From: a bacterium
GTDB taxonomy: Bacteria; Verrucomicrobiota; Kiritimatiellia; CAIKKV01; CAITUY01
Length of the DNA stretch: 64,000 nt
Assembly: GCA_037128595.1 (NCBI GenBank)
Contig: JBAXWB010000015.1
Coordinates: 54,043 to 118,042, forward strand
Direction of reading: 5' to 3'
Below, piece after piece: positions 34,054 to 43,185 of this stretch; within the stretch, counting starts at the first letter, position 1; each line of letters begins with the position of its first letter. Below the pieces are notes generated by a model, which was not told where the DNA came from, ran no database searches, and was given only the letters and a program-made list of their open reading frames with translations. Both the position numbers and the translations under genes were made by a program.

Positions 34054-34499
34054 AAATTTTAGTATTAAACGGGCCGAATCTCGGGTTACTGGGCACGCGC
34101 GAGCCTGGCATCTACGGCACCCTGACGCTGGCGGACATGATGAAGCGGCTGGAGGCGCATGGACGTGACAAGGGGGTTGAGATCGACTGGTATCAGAGTG
34201 ATCTGGAGGGCGAGTTGGTGTCGCGCATTGGTGCGAGCAGGGGAAAATATGATGGTATCCTCATGAATCCCGCCGCCTATACCCATACCAGCGTGGCGAT
34301 CCGTGATGCGCTTCAGGCGGTGTCGGTGCCCTGTGTGGAGGTGCACCTGTCGAACATTCATGCCCGGGAGCCCTTTCGTCATACCAGTCTTACGGCCGCC
34401 GTGTGCGTGGGGCAGATTCTGGGGTTTGGGCCCATGAGTTATCTGCTGGGGCTGGATGCCCTGGTGGACCATTTAATTCAGAAAAAGGAAGCACTATGA
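34050..34499 (+). CDS. aroQ: Type II 3-dehydroquinate dehydratase
   Basis: 149 residues, standard length. Family motifs: [18 protein letters not shown] with the catalytic Tyr, [33 protein letters not shown] with the catalytic His. It dehydrates 3-dehydroquinate in the shikimate pathway as a dodecamer. Both ends overlap neighbours by 4 bp (ricT, PfkB kinase), so it is inside a tightly packed operon. Confidence 0.97.
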   Translation: MKILVLNGPNLGLLGTREPGIYGTLTLADMMKRLEAHGRDKGVEIDWYQSDLEGELVSRIGASRGKYDGILMNPAAYTHTSVAIRDALQAVSVPCVEVHLSNIHAREPFRHTSLTAAVCVGQILGFGPMSYLLGLDALVDHLIQKKEAL

Positions 34500-35422
34500 A
34501 GCCGGTACAGCTGGTTGTGGTCGGGTCGATCGGGTTGGATACCATTGAAACGCCCCATGCGAAAAAGGTTGAGATCCTGGGCGGGTCAGTGAGCTATGCC
34601 TGTGCCAGTGCCTCGTTTTTCACGCCCACGGGGATGGTGGGTGTGGTGGGGGCCGATTTTCCTGAACCGTGTGTCGATATCTATCGTCAATTCGGCATTG
34701 ATTTGAACGGGCTCCAGAAGAGTCATGGAAAAACTTTTCGATGGTCCGGCATTTACGAGCAGGACATGAATAACCGCCGGACCCTGGCCACGGAACTCAA
34801 TGTGCTTGAGACCTTCATGCCGGAATTGCCGGATGACTATACCCGTGCGCCCTTTCTGTTTCTCGCCAACATCGCGCCTCAGTTGCAGTTGCATGTGCTG
34901 TCCCAGGTCAAGTCTCCGAAATTTGTGGCGGCGGATACCATGGATCTCTGGATCAATATTGCCCTCACCTCGTTGCGTGATGTGATTTCCGCGGTAGACC
35001 TTCTGACCTTGAATGAATCTGAAGCCCGTCTTCTGGCCGGGGAAAACAATCTGGTCAAGGCGGCCAAGAAAATTCTGGGCTGGGGTCCCAAATATGTCAT
35101 CATCAAAAAGGGTGAGCATGGGGCGATGCTGTTTTCGGCCACCGGCATTTTCGTGGTGCCCGCCTATCCCCTTGAGATTGTGCATGACCCCACGGGGGCA
35201 GGGGATACGTTTGCCGGGGGCTTGATGGGGGCCTTGAGCGAACGGGGCGAGGTCAGTGAAGCGGCGATTTGCAAGGCGATGGGGTATGGGAGCGTAGTGG
35301 CGTCCTTCGGGGTCGAGGATTTCAGTCTGGAACGGTTGCAGACGTTGTCCCGCCGTGAGATCAATCATCGGTTTGCCGCCTTTAAACGACTCACCCATTT
35401 TGATGCCGTGGATGCAGGATGA
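34496..35422 (+). CDS. PfkB-family sugar or nucleoside kinase
   Basis: 308 residues from the ATG at 34496 (AAGGAA ribosome site). The ribokinase/PfkB fold shows [11 protein letters not shown] near the N-terminus, [38 protein letters not shown] and the anion-hole motif [13 protein letters not shown] with the catalytic Asp. The phosphoacceptor cannot be deduced; adenosine, ribose or another carbohydrate are all possible. It lies between aroQ and rex. Confidence 0.92.
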   Translation: MKPVQLVVVGSIGLDTIETPHAKKVEILGGSVSYACASASFFTPTGMVGVVGADFPEPCVDIYRQFGIDLNGLQKSHGKTFRWSGIYEQDMNNRRTLATELNVLETFMPELPDDYTRAPFLFLANIAPQLQLHVLSQVKSPKFVAADTMDLWINIALTSLRDVISAVDLLTLNESEARLLAGENNLVKAAKKILGWGPKYVIIKKGEHGAMLFSATGIFVVPAYPLEIVHDPTGAGDTFAGGLMGALSERGEVSEAAICKAMGYGSVVASFGVEDFSLERLQTLSRREINHRFAAFKRLTHFDAVDAG

Positions 35423-35429
35423 TTGAATC

Positions 35430-36083
35430 ATGAGTGAAACCCAGGAAGCCAAAATCCCGATTTCCGTCATCCGGCGCTTGCCGAAATACCTGATGATGGC
35501 AAAGCAATTGCATGCGGACGGCGTGGAATGGGTGTCCTCGGATGCGCTGGCGGAGGCCCTTGCCTTGACGTCCTCGACCGTGCGGCAGGATATTTCGCAC
35601 ATCGATTTCCAGGGGATTTCAAAAAAAGGCTATTCAACGGCCGGGTTGGAGTCGGTATTGACGCTGACCCTGGGCGCGGATCAGGAGAGTGTCTGCGTGG
35701 TGATTGGCGCGGGAAACCTGGGGCGGGCCTTGGCGACGCATGAGGAGTTTGCCCGGCAGGGTTTCAGGATTTGCGAAGTATTTGACAATAACCCGGCGGT
35801 CATTGGTGAGACGATCGGCCGGTTTGTCGTTCGGGATGTGAGTGAGTTACCCAGTGTCGTGGAGGTCCAGAAGGCGGAGATTGGCATCGTCGCGGTGCCC
35901 CATGACGCGGCCCAGTCTGTGGCCGACCGCTTGTGCAAGGCCGGCATTCGCGGGGTGTTGAATTTGACTACCGCCCATATCTCGGTCCCTGCCGGTGTGG
36001 CCCTGGTGGATGCCCGGATCATTGCCAGTTTACGGGAACTGGCCTATGTGTTGAAGGTCAACGAACGGAATGATCTAAAATGA
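35430..36083 (+). CDS. rex: Redox-sensing transcriptional repressor Rex
   Basis: 217 residues. N-terminal winged helix: PISVIRRLPKYLMM and TSSTVRQDISHIDFQG. C-terminal Rossmann domain: VVIGAGNLGRALA, then VFDNNPAVIG. Rex binds NADH or NAD+ and derepresses fermentation or respiration genes when NADH rises. Its target here is unknown; the gene overlaps a hybrid histidine kinase by 4 bp, so the two are likely co-expressed. The presence of rex suggests a facultative or anaerobic life. Confidence 0.95.
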   Translation: MSETQEAKIPISVIRRLPKYLMMAKQLHADGVEWVSSDALAEALALTSSTVRQDISHIDFQGISKKGYSTAGLESVLTLTLGADQESVCVVIGAGNLGRALATHEEFARQGFRICEVFDNNPAVIGETIGRFVVRDVSELPSVVEVQKAEIGIVAVPHDAAQSVADRLCKAGIRGVLNLTTAHISVPAGVALVDARIIASLRELAYVLKVNERNDLK

Positions 36084-37660
36084 GTGCGCCTGAAACCAAC
36101 CTTCCGCCCCCTTCTGATGCCCGATTGTCGCAGCGGGAACGATTGGAAATGGCCGGACTGGTGGCGGGGCAGATTGCTCATGACTTCAATAATTTATTGA
36201 CCCCGTTGCTCGCCTACCCTGACATGATCCGGCAGGAAGTAAAGGGGAATACCGCTGCTAACGAGTATCTCTCGATCATAGAAAAAACAGCGGATGAGAT
36301 GCAGGCGTTAACCCAAAAATTGCTGTCTTTGGCGCGCCGCGGCCGGGTCAGTAAAGAAGTGTTTTGCCTGAATGATGTCATTGTGCAGCTCATCGAGGAC
36401 TTGCCGACTACTCTTCCCTCGGGCATCACGGTCAAGGTTGAGTTGGCCGATAATCTTCTTGGTATCAGCGGAAGTCGTGAACAGATGTATCGCGTTCTTG
36501 AGAATCTTTGCCAGAATGCGGCGGAGGCGATGGGTGCGGCCGGCGTGTTGACCATTAAGACGGAAAATGTGTACCTGGAATCTCCGGTTGGCGCCTATGG
36601 GTCTATATCCGTCGGGGAATACGTGAAGGTCTCCCTGCTGGATACGGGGGCCGGGATCCCCGAGGACCTCCGCGCGAAAATATTCGACCCCTTTTTTACG
36701 ACCAAGCGGGCAAACAAAAAACGGGGTTCAGGGCTGGGGCTGAGCATTGTCTACGGGGTCGTTTCCGATCATCGCGGGTATGTTGATTTTGACAGCACAA
36801 TGGGGCAGGGCACTTCCTTCTATCTGTATTTGCCCATATCCAGGGATGTGTCACCCAATGGCGTGGTGAGCAGTTTGCCGAAGGGTTCAGAGCGTGTTCT
36901 GGTGGTGGATGATGATCCCTCCCAAGTGTTTGTCCTGCTCAATATGCTCAAGGTGTTGGGGTATTCCGGCACGGGGGCGGCGAGTGGCGAAGAAGCCCTG
37001 GCGTTGACCAAGGAACAGCGATTCGATCTGATCATTTTGGATATGGTTATGGATAAGGGGATGGATGGATTGGCCACCTACCTTGAGATCCGGAAAGCCG
37101 ATCCGGTCCAGCGCATTATTTTGATGTCGGGTTATTCCAAAGCCGCGCGGCAGATTGTCAAGGCACAGCGGTTTGGCACGGGAACCTATCTGCGCAAGCC
37201 CCTGACACTTGAACGGGTGGCTGGAGCCGTGCGCTCGGAACTGGATCAACCGGTGACCGGATTGAGCCCCCGTGTGGCACCCCGGATCCTGATTGCGGAT
37301 GATGAACAGATGATCCGTAAACTTTTCGGAATGATTATCACGTCTGAATTTCCGGAGGCGCTGATTGACCAGGCCATGGATGGGAAGGAAGCCGTGGAGG
37401 CGTTCGCGGAGGGCTGCCATGACCTGGTGATCATGGACTTGCAGATGCCGGACCAGGATGGGCGTGAATCATTTTTCGAAATTTTGAAAGTATGTCAGAA
37501 AAACCAGTGGGCGATCCCTCCGATCATCTTCTGTACGGGGTTCACGCCATCTGAATCGTTGGCAGAAATTATCAAGGACAGTTCAATTCATTGCCTGCTC
37601 CGGAAACCGGTTAAAGCGGAGTCGCTTCTGGAAGCCGTTCGTATACGCCTTCAGAAATAA
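36080..37660 (+). CDS. Hybrid histidine kinase with two receiver domains
   Basis: 526 residues, no transmembrane segment and no sensor domain. The H-box AGQIAHDFNNLLTPL carries the phospho-accepting His34. The HATPase has LENLCQNAAEAM (N-box), DTGAGIP (G1), IFDPFFTTK and GSGLGLSIVYG. Receiver 1 (about 270-390) contains VLVVDDDPSQ and LIILDMVM; receiver 2 (about 400-526) has ILIADDEQM and LVIMDLQMPDQDG. It is a cytoplasmic phosphorelay component whose signal may come through Rex-linked redox state or another input (inference). No DNA-binding output is present. Confidence 0.93.
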   Translation: MSAPETNLPPPSDARLSQRERLEMAGLVAGQIAHDFNNLLTPLLAYPDMIRQEVKGNTAANEYLSIIEKTADEMQALTQKLLSLARRGRVSKEVFCLNDVIVQLIEDLPTTLPSGITVKVELADNLLGISGSREQMYRVLENLCQNAAEAMGAAGVLTIKTENVYLESPVGAYGSISVGEYVKVSLLDTGAGIPEDLRAKIFDPFFTTKRANKKRGSGLGLSIVYGVVSDHRGYVDFDSTMGQGTSFYLYLPISRDVSPNGVVSSLPKGSERVLVVDDDPSQVFVLLNMLKVLGYSGTGAASGEEALALTKEQRFDLIILDMVMDKGMDGLATYLEIRKADPVQRIILMSGYSKAARQIVKAQRFGTGTYLRKPLTLERVAGAVRSELDQPVTGLSPRVAPRILIADDEQMIRKLFGMIITSEFPEALIDQAMDGKEAVEAFAEGCHDLVIMDLQMPDQDGRESFFEILKVCQKNQWAIPPIIFCTGFTPSESLAEIIKDSSIHCLLRKPVKAESLLEAVRIRLQK

Positions 37661-37662
37661 CC

Positions 37663-38508
37663 ATGGATGTCATGACGTCAGTATCGGGCATGCAACAGTA
37701 TGCCTTGAATGAAAAACGGAAAGGCCGGACGCTCGGGCTTGTCCCTACGATGGGGTATCTTCACGAGGGGCATTTGTCATTGGTCGCCCTGGCACGTGAA
37801 CGTGCGGAGGTGGTGATCCTCAGTATTTTTGTCAATCCGATCCAATTTCTTCCTGGTGAGGACCTGGCCAGCTATCCCCGTGACTTTGAGCGGGATCGGG
37901 CCTTATGCGTCAAGGCTGGAGTGGATTGTATTTTTCATCCTGCCCCGGCGGAAATGTATGCGGCGGATCATAGCGTATTTATTGAAGAAACTGCCCTGTC
38001 AACCGTGCTGTGCGGAGCAAGCCGGCCGGGTCATTTCCGGGGAGTCACCTCGGTTGTGGCGAAATTATTCAACATTACCCGACCCGACGTCGCGGTTTTC
38101 GGACAAAAAGATGCCCAGCAATGCCGTGTGATTCAGCGGTTGGTACGGGATTTGAATATCCCCGTGGAAATTGTGGTGGGGCCGATCGTGCGAGAACCCG
38201 ATGGTCTGGCCATGAGTTCCCGCAACAAATACCTCTCACCCGGTGATCGGCGGCAGGCCCTGTGTTTGCGGCGGTCACTGGATGTCGCGGAGGCATTGGT
38301 TCGGGACGGGGAACGGTCGGTGCCCGAACTCAAGGCCGCCGTCCTCGCGATCCTGGGAGGGGTGCCCGGCTTGGTGATTGATTATGTGGCCTTTGTGGAT
38401 AATGAAACCCTTCAGCCCGTCTCAGGGTTACAGCGACCGGTGCTGATGGCGCTGGCCGTGCGAATCGGCGGCACCCGCCTGATTGATAACACCATTCTGT
38501 GCGCCTGA
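37663..38508 (+). CDS. panC: Pantothenate synthetase
   Basis: 281 residues, full length. TMGYLHEGHLSL is the HIGH-like motif, PTMG at the start; VFGQKDAQQ and AMSSRNKYLS (KMSKS equivalent) complete the family signature. It joins pantoate and beta-alanine using ATP. It starts 2 bp after the kinase stop. It ends back to back with the pilin-like gene on the other strand, with no space for a separate terminator. Confidence 0.97.
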   Translation: MDVMTSVSGMQQYALNEKRKGRTLGLVPTMGYLHEGHLSLVALARERAEVVILSIFVNPIQFLPGEDLASYPRDFERDRALCVKAGVDCIFHPAPAEMYAADHSVFIEETALSTVLCGASRPGHFRGVTSVVAKLFNITRPDVAVFGQKDAQQCRVIQRLVRDLNIPVEIVVGPIVREPDGLAMSSRNKYLSPGDRRQALCLRRSLDVAEALVRDGERSVPELKAAVLAILGGVPGLVIDYVAFVDNETLQPVSGLQRPVLMALAVRIGGTRLIDNTILCA

Positions 38509-38706
38509 TTACCGTTTCAGGCGATCGGTCTGGTTGGTGGAGTCTGTATCGGCGGCGGCGCTGGTCTCATTGGTCAAAATCGAATCTTCTTCATTCCCGT
38601 AATCAGGTGCCTTGATGAATTTGGGGACAGCCAGGGCGGCCAGCAGCAATACCACCGCTAGAATGATCAGTACATCTGCGAACGATAACCCACTGCGGCT
38701 ATTCAT
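38509..38706 (-). CDS. Small prepilin-like peptide
   Basis: 65 residues from the ATG at 38706, with GGAGA 6 bp upstream. MNSRSGLSFADVLIILAVVL looks like a type IV prepilin leader with a Gly cleavage site and a hydrophobic helix, but the usual Glu at +5 is Asp. The rest (about 35-65) is short, acidic and Asn/Thr/Asp-rich. It could be a pseudopilin substrate of the prepilin peptidase at 54895-55773, a secretion minor pilin, or simply a small membrane protein. It follows trmB. Confidence 0.6.
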   Translation of the reverse strand: MNSRSGLSFADVLIILAVVLLLAALAVPKFIKAPDYGNEEDSILTNETSAAADTDSTNQTDRLKR

Positions 38707-38758
38707 AAATTTCTCCATATGATGTTGAGAAGGCGTCTGCCAATCCCCAAAAACCACT

Positions 38759-39409
38759 TTAGTCGACGGGTGCTTCAGCGTCAATCAGGTTAGACACCCT
38801 TTTTTGGAACGAACAGCGGTTGGCCACCAGCCCCTGGCTCTGGAAAAGCAGGCAGAAATCAGTTTCTTCATCCGAGGCCGGGATATAAGGGTCAACTTCC
38901 GCGTAGCGTGGATCCCCGCGCCAAACGCGCTGCATCGTCAGGAAATAATCATTATGATCCGTGCAGAGATGGATTTTTCCATGCGGAGCGAGCGCTTGGG
39001 TGATGGCCTCCACAAAGGGGAGGGCGACAAGCCGGCGGATATGATGGCGTCGTTTCGGCCAGGGATCGGGAAAGTAGACGTAAAATGTACTGACGGATTC
39101 AGCCGGCAGGGCGGCGACGGTGCGCAGGGCTTCGCCATGGATCAGTCGGATATTGGCGAGGTTACCGGTGACGGCTCTCCGGTCGATTTTCCGGAGACGG
39201 AGCAGGGATAGGTCGATACCCAGGAAATTCAAATGCGGGCAATGAGTCGCCCGACCGATCAGAAAGCGGCCCCGGCCACAGCCCACATCGACTTCCAGCG
39301 GCTGCGGGACCTCATAGAGTGACCGTGCGGGGATCAGGGTGTCCTGGGCGGGTGGGGGGACGAGGAACGTGTCATGAAACGTCCGGTTGGTGATGCGTTC
39401 CCTTACCAT
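38759..39409 (-). CDS. trmB: tRNA (guanine-N7-)-methyltransferase
   Basis: 216 residues. SAM-binding motif VDVGCGRGRFLIG and the family signature YFPDPWPKRRHH. It methylates G46 of tRNA variable loops. Position between the sigma-like gene and the pilin-like gene suggests an operon starting at guaB. Confidence 0.95.
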   Translation of the reverse strand: MVRERITNRTFHDTFLVPPPAQDTLIPARSLYEVPQPLEVDVGCGRGRFLIGRATHCPHLNFLGIDLSLLRLRKIDRRAVTGNLANIRLIHGEALRTVAALPAESVSTFYVYFPDPWPKRRHHIRRLVALPFVEAITQALAPHGKIHLCTDHNDYFLTMQRVWRGDPRYAEVDPYIPASDEETDFCLLFQSQGLVANRCSFQKRVSNLIDAEAPVD

Positions 39410-39448
39410 ATTTACACTAAAGATTCGGATTCAGGGGTTGAGACGGGG

Positions 39449-39802
39449 TCAGGTTCGCCCAAAAAGCCGGGCAAAGAACCCCGGACGGTTGACCCGGTTC
39501 ATGGCCTGCTCGATATAATTGAGGGCGAAAAGCTGGAATTTTGTGCCGGAAGTCTGATTGAAGTGCCGGGCTGCGTCAGTTAAGCCTTCCTTTCCGGCTT
39601 CGATATAGCGGTTCAGGGTGGCGGTTTCCTGGGTGCGTTTTTTGGCGAGTGAGGTCAGCAGGGGCATAAACGTTTGAACCAGACGCGTTTTCGCCTCCCA
39701 GTCATTCCGTTTACAGGCCTCCACATCCCGTTCGATGGCCTTCTCGCGCGTGGCTTCCGGGGTGGCGTAATCATTCTGATTCAGATTTAATGAAATTTTC
39801 AC
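39449..39802 (-). CDS. Stand-alone sigma-70 region-2-like protein
   Basis: 117 residues. LVQTFMPLLTSLAKKR, RYIEAGKEGLTDAARHFNQ and FQLFALNYIEQAMNR align with sigma region 2 (LVExxxPLVxxxAxK, LIQEGxxGLxxAxxxFxxxxGxxFxTYAxxWIRxxI). No region 3 or 4 follows; the frame ends with FFARLFGRT. It could be a truncated sigma factor, a regulator binding core RNA polymerase, or a structural relative. It lies between the DPPR synthase and trmB. Confidence 0.7.
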   Translation of the reverse strand: MKISLNLNQNDYATPEATREKAIERDVEACKRNDWEAKTRLVQTFMPLLTSLAKKRTQETATLNRYIEAGKEGLTDAARHFNQTSGTKFQLFALNYIEQAMNRVNRPGFFARLFGRT

Positions 39803-39871
39803 GCCGCAATCTCCTTCATCGTTTCGATAGTGAGCAGAACAAGGGGGTAACTAACCACATCAGCCTCCGGG

Positions 39872-40792
39872 TTACAAGTGAGGAGTGAAGTGGCGGGTGT
39901 AAACAAAGAGTCCCAGCAGGCACAGGCCGAAAAGACAGAGGTCGACGATCAGGGTGACGTCAGTCAGGAGCGTTTTTTCAGGGCGTCCCCCGCCTTCTTT
40001 CCGGTAAACCAGATCGAGATATCGGAATATTCCAAACATGACAAAAGGGATGGTGATGGCCAGCAGGGGGGTCCCGAACTTATGTGCGGTTTCCGGGGAG
40101 AGCGTGTAAATGGAATACGAGACAATGGTCGTGGCGCTCACAATCGCAATCAGTTGATCCAGAAGCTTGGTGTCGTAAAACTCAAGGCTGGCCCGGTGGG
40201 CTCCTGCCGCTTCATCCAGCAGCAGTTTCTCATGGCGCCGCTTGCACAGGGCAAGAAAGAGGGCCAGCAGAAAGGCGCAGACCAGGAGCCAGGGAGAGAT
40301 GGGGATCGGAACCGGCATGGCCAGTCCGCCGCCCGCCGCCCGCAACACAAAACCGAGCGCAATGATGAAAATATCTACCAGTGCAATTCGCTTGAGCCAG
40401 AATGTGTACATGAACTGGAGGCCGATATAGAGGCTCAAAATAAGGCCAAACGGGATGGAAATCCAGAAGGCGCCCCCCAAGGCGGTGATCAGCAGAACGG
40501 CAGAAATACCGGTGATCAGCGGGATGGATACGCGACCGGCCGCAATCGCCCGATACTTCTTCGCCGGGTGGACCTGGTCGGCCTTCAGATCACTTAAATC
40601 ATTGATGATGTAAATCCCGCTGGAGGCAAAGCAGAAGAACAGGCAGGCGAGCAGCACCTGATAGAAGGACGATAGCGGCACGGAGAGGGTTTTGTCGCCC
40701 AGCGCGAAGAAAAACGCGGCGAAAACAACGACATTCTTGGTCCATTGGTTCGGGCGAAGCGCTGAGAGGATGTCCCGGGGTCGGTTCATCAT
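39872..40792 (-). CDS. UbiA-family prenyltransferase, decaprenyl-phosphate phosphoribosyltransferase-like
   Basis: 306 residues with about nine transmembrane helices. The first Asp-rich motif is NDLSDLKADQVHPAKK, as in DPPR synthases (Rv3806c-like), and ALRPNQWTKN at the start is characteristic of that branch. A second conserved stretch is FYDTKLLDQL. It would transfer phosphoribose from PRPP to a polyprenyl phosphate in the inner membrane. Its start overlaps the upstream glycosyltransferase by 4 bp, which itself makes polyprenyl-phosphate sugars, so the two probably form one lipid-linked sugar pathway. Confidence 0.85.
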   Translation of the reverse strand: MMNRPRDILSALRPNQWTKNVVVFAAFFFALGDKTLSVPLSSFYQVLLACLFFCFASSGIYIINDLSDLKADQVHPAKKYRAIAAGRVSIPLITGISAVLLITALGGAFWISIPFGLILSLYIGLQFMYTFWLKRIALVDIFIIALGFVLRAAGGGLAMPVPIPISPWLLVCAFLLALFLALCKRRHEKLLLDEAAGAHRASLEFYDTKLLDQLIAIVSATTIVSYSIYTLSPETAHKFGTPLLAITIPFVMFGIFRYLDLVYRKEGGGRPEKTLLTDVTLIVDLCLFGLCLLGLFVYTRHFTPHL

Positions 40793-41541
40793 GCGGGCCT
40801 GGGCGGAGGCGGAGTGTTCCGTTTCGGGGAGCGGCGAAGGCCGCTCTTGACCCAGAGCAGGCCTACCATGGTGAGCGCCTCCCTGAAAATGCCGCCGCTC
40901 ATTTTTGAATATCCCGTCCGCCGGTCTTCAAAGGTAATGGGGATTTCTTTGACCCTGAAGCCCTCCAGCCAGGCCGCATGGGTCATTTCAATCTGGAAGG
41001 AATACCCGTTGGACTTCACCTTATCCAGATTAATGGCTTCCAGTACCTGGCGCCGGAAGCATTTGAAGCCCCCGGTGGGATCCTCAAAGGGCATGCCGGT
41101 CAGGAGGCGCACATATAACGCCCCGCCCATGCTTAACAAGAGGCGGCTGAGGGGCCAGTTGGTGATGCGAATCCCGTTGATATAACGTGAGCCCAACACC
41201 AAGTCCGCCTGTTCGGCCGCCTTGAGGAAATTGGGGATTTCACGGGGGCTATGCGAGTGATCGGCGTCCATTTCAAAGATAAATTCATAGGGCCGCTTGA
41301 GCGCCCATTGGAACCCTTCAATATACGCGCGCCCCAGCCCGGATTTCCCGGGCTGATGCAGGACCGAGATGCGGGCGTCGGCGGCCGCCAGGGTGTCCAG
41401 AATGGCGCCCGTCCCGTCAGGGGAGTTGGCGTCAACAAACAGGATGTCAACCGCAGGGGCAATTTCCAATATGGACTTGGATAGCGGTCCGACATTTTCT
41501 TTCTCATCATAGGTCGGGATAATGATCAGGACATGGTTCAT
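40789..41541 (-). CDS. Polyprenol-phosphate mannose synthase-like GT2
   Basis: 250 residues. The GT-A fold shows IIIPTYDEKENV, LFVDANSPDGTG and the metal-binding EMDADHSH, followed by LVLGSRYI. MPFEDPTGGFKCF and RRTGYSKMSGG are typical of dolichyl/polyprenyl-phosphate mannosyltransferases (Dpm1). No membrane domain is attached, so it acts at the cytoplasmic face. Ends in Pro-rich RNTPPPPRPA. Overlaps the DPPR-like gene by ATGA. Confidence 0.88.
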   Translation of the reverse strand: MNHVLIIIPTYDEKENVGPLSKSILEIAPAVDILFVDANSPDGTGAILDTLAAADARISVLHQPGKSGLGRAYIEGFQWALKRPYEFIFEMDADHSHSPREIPNFLKAAEQADLVLGSRYINGIRITNWPLSRLLLSMGGALYVRLLTGMPFEDPTGGFKCFRRQVLEAINLDKVKSNGYSFQIEMTHAAWLEGFRVKEIPITFEDRRTGYSKMSGGIFREALTMVGLLWVKSGLRRSPKRNTPPPPRPA

Positions 41542-41559
41542 CGCACTCTCCTTGCTTGC

Positions 41560-43053
41560 TTAAGACCGGTAATTCGGTGCTTCCTTCATGATTTTGACAT
41601 CATGAGGGTGCGCTTCCGTCACGCCGGCCGTGGACACGCGAATAAATCGACCCTTCATTTTGAATTCGTCAATCGTGCGACAGCCGCAATACCCCATGGA
41701 GGCCCGGAGTCCTCCGCAATATTGAATCATCACTTTGCGGACTGAGCCGGAGTAAGGGATGATTCCTTCAATTCCTTGAGGGACCAATTCATCCTCGCGA
41801 ATATTGCTCTGGCCGTATCGTTCCCGGCTGGCACTGCCTTCCCGCATGGCAGCCAGGCTGCCCATCCCCCTGTACACCACATACTGGCGGCCCTGATGAA
41901 TAATCTTTTCGCCCGGACTTTCATCTGTGCCTGCAAACAGGGAGCCGGCCATGATGGTGTCGGCGCCGGCGACGATCGCTTTGGGGACATCTCCCGAATG
42001 CCGGATACCCCCATCCGCTATGATGGGGATGGCGCCTTTCAAGGCCTTGGCGCAATCGTAGATTGCTGAGATCTGGGGGATGCCGACGCCGGCGACCACG
42101 CGGGTGGTGCAGATCGAGCCGGGGCCGATCCCCACTTTGACCGCATCCGCTCCTGCGGCAAGGAGGGCCGCAGCGGCCTCCCCGGTGGCAATATTTCCCG
42201 CCACCACATCAATGCCGGGGTGATTCTGTTTCACCCACTTGACCATATCAATGACGCCCTTGGTGTGGCCGTGTGCCGTGTCCACCACGACCACATCCAC
42301 TTCTTCCTTGGCAAGAATGGCCACGCGTTCCTGATCGTTGGGTCCGATGGCGGCACCTACCCGCAGGCGGTAACGCGAGTCCCGGTTGTAAAGGGGTTCA
42401 ACGTTTTCAACCAAAGTCCGAACATCACAAAAACTGTAAAGCCCCGCCAGTTTCCCGTCTTTATCGACCAGGGGCAATTTGCCGATCCGGTGTTTTTTCA
42501 TCAGCCGGTAGGCCTCTTGCAGTGACGTATCTGAGGGGGCTGAGATGACGTGGGCGGTCATGACCTCGGTGACGCGGGCTTTATTGTCATTGGCGAATTT
42601 GATGTCGGCGGCGGTCAAAATGCCGACCACCCGGTCATTGTCATCAAGAATGGGGAACCCGCTGAAGGTGAAGCCCTTCTGTTCCTTGGTCTTCTGGACG
42701 GTCTCCAGGGTATCCGAGGCGCGGAACACGATGGGCGCCCGGATCAAGCCGTTCAGGTAGTGCTTGACGCGCGCGGCATGATCGGCCTGGCGTTTGGGTG
42801 ACAGGTTCTTGTGAATGATCCCGATGCCTCCCATGAGGGCCATGGCAATGGCCATGGGACTTTCTGTAACGGTATCCATCGCGGCACTGGCAAAGGGCAT
42901 GTTGAGGGTGATGTTGCGTGTCAGGCGGCTACGGATATCCGCTTGTTCGGGGAGGAAATCGGCATACTGCGTGATCAGGGAGACGTCATCAAACGTCAAT
43001 CCTTCCAGAGGGAATTTCTCCATAAATGACTGCACAAAAGCATTCAGGCTCAT
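41560..43053 (-). CDS. guaB: IMP dehydrogenase
   Basis: 497 residues from the ATG at 43053 ([10 protein letters not shown]), with GGAGATCACC upstream; 18 earlier codons are open but atypical. Two CBS domains (about 95-215) interrupt the barrel. The catalytic Cys is in [11 protein letters not shown], and [12 protein letters not shown] binds the substrate phosphate. It makes XMP from IMP using NAD+. It is divergent from topA (133 bp apart) and leads the minus-strand operon. Confidence 0.97.
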   Translation of the reverse strand: MSLNAFVQSFMEKFPLEGLTFDDVSLITQYADFLPEQADIRSRLTRNITLNMPFASAAMDTVTESPMAIAMALMGGIGIIHKNLSPKRQADHAARVKHYLNGLIRAPIVFRASDTLETVQKTKEQKGFTFSGFPILDDNDRVVGILTAADIKFANDNKARVTEVMTAHVISAPSDTSLQEAYRLMKKHRIGKLPLVDKDGKLAGLYSFCDVRTLVENVEPLYNRDSRYRLRVGAAIGPNDQERVAILAKEEVDVVVVDTAHGHTKGVIDMVKWVKQNHPGIDVVAGNIATGEAAAALLAAGADAVKVGIGPGSICTTRVVAGVGIPQISAIYDCAKALKGAIPIIADGGIRHSGDVPKAIVAGADTIMAGSLFAGTDESPGEKIIHQGRQYVVYRGMGSLAAMREGSASRERYGQSNIREDELVPQGIEGIIPYSGSVRKVMIQYCGGLRASMGYCGCRTIDEFKMKGRFIRVSTAGVTEAHPHDVKIMKEAPNYRS

Positions 43054-43185
43054 GAGGTGATCTCCGTACGTTCTGTTGAATGTGTTGCCGTTTGAGTATG
43101 GATTCAAACAGAGCGGGCGTCAAGTGGTTTCCCCTTGTGTACCGGCTTGCATTTTGACCGGTCTTCGGGCAGGTTATCTCCACGT

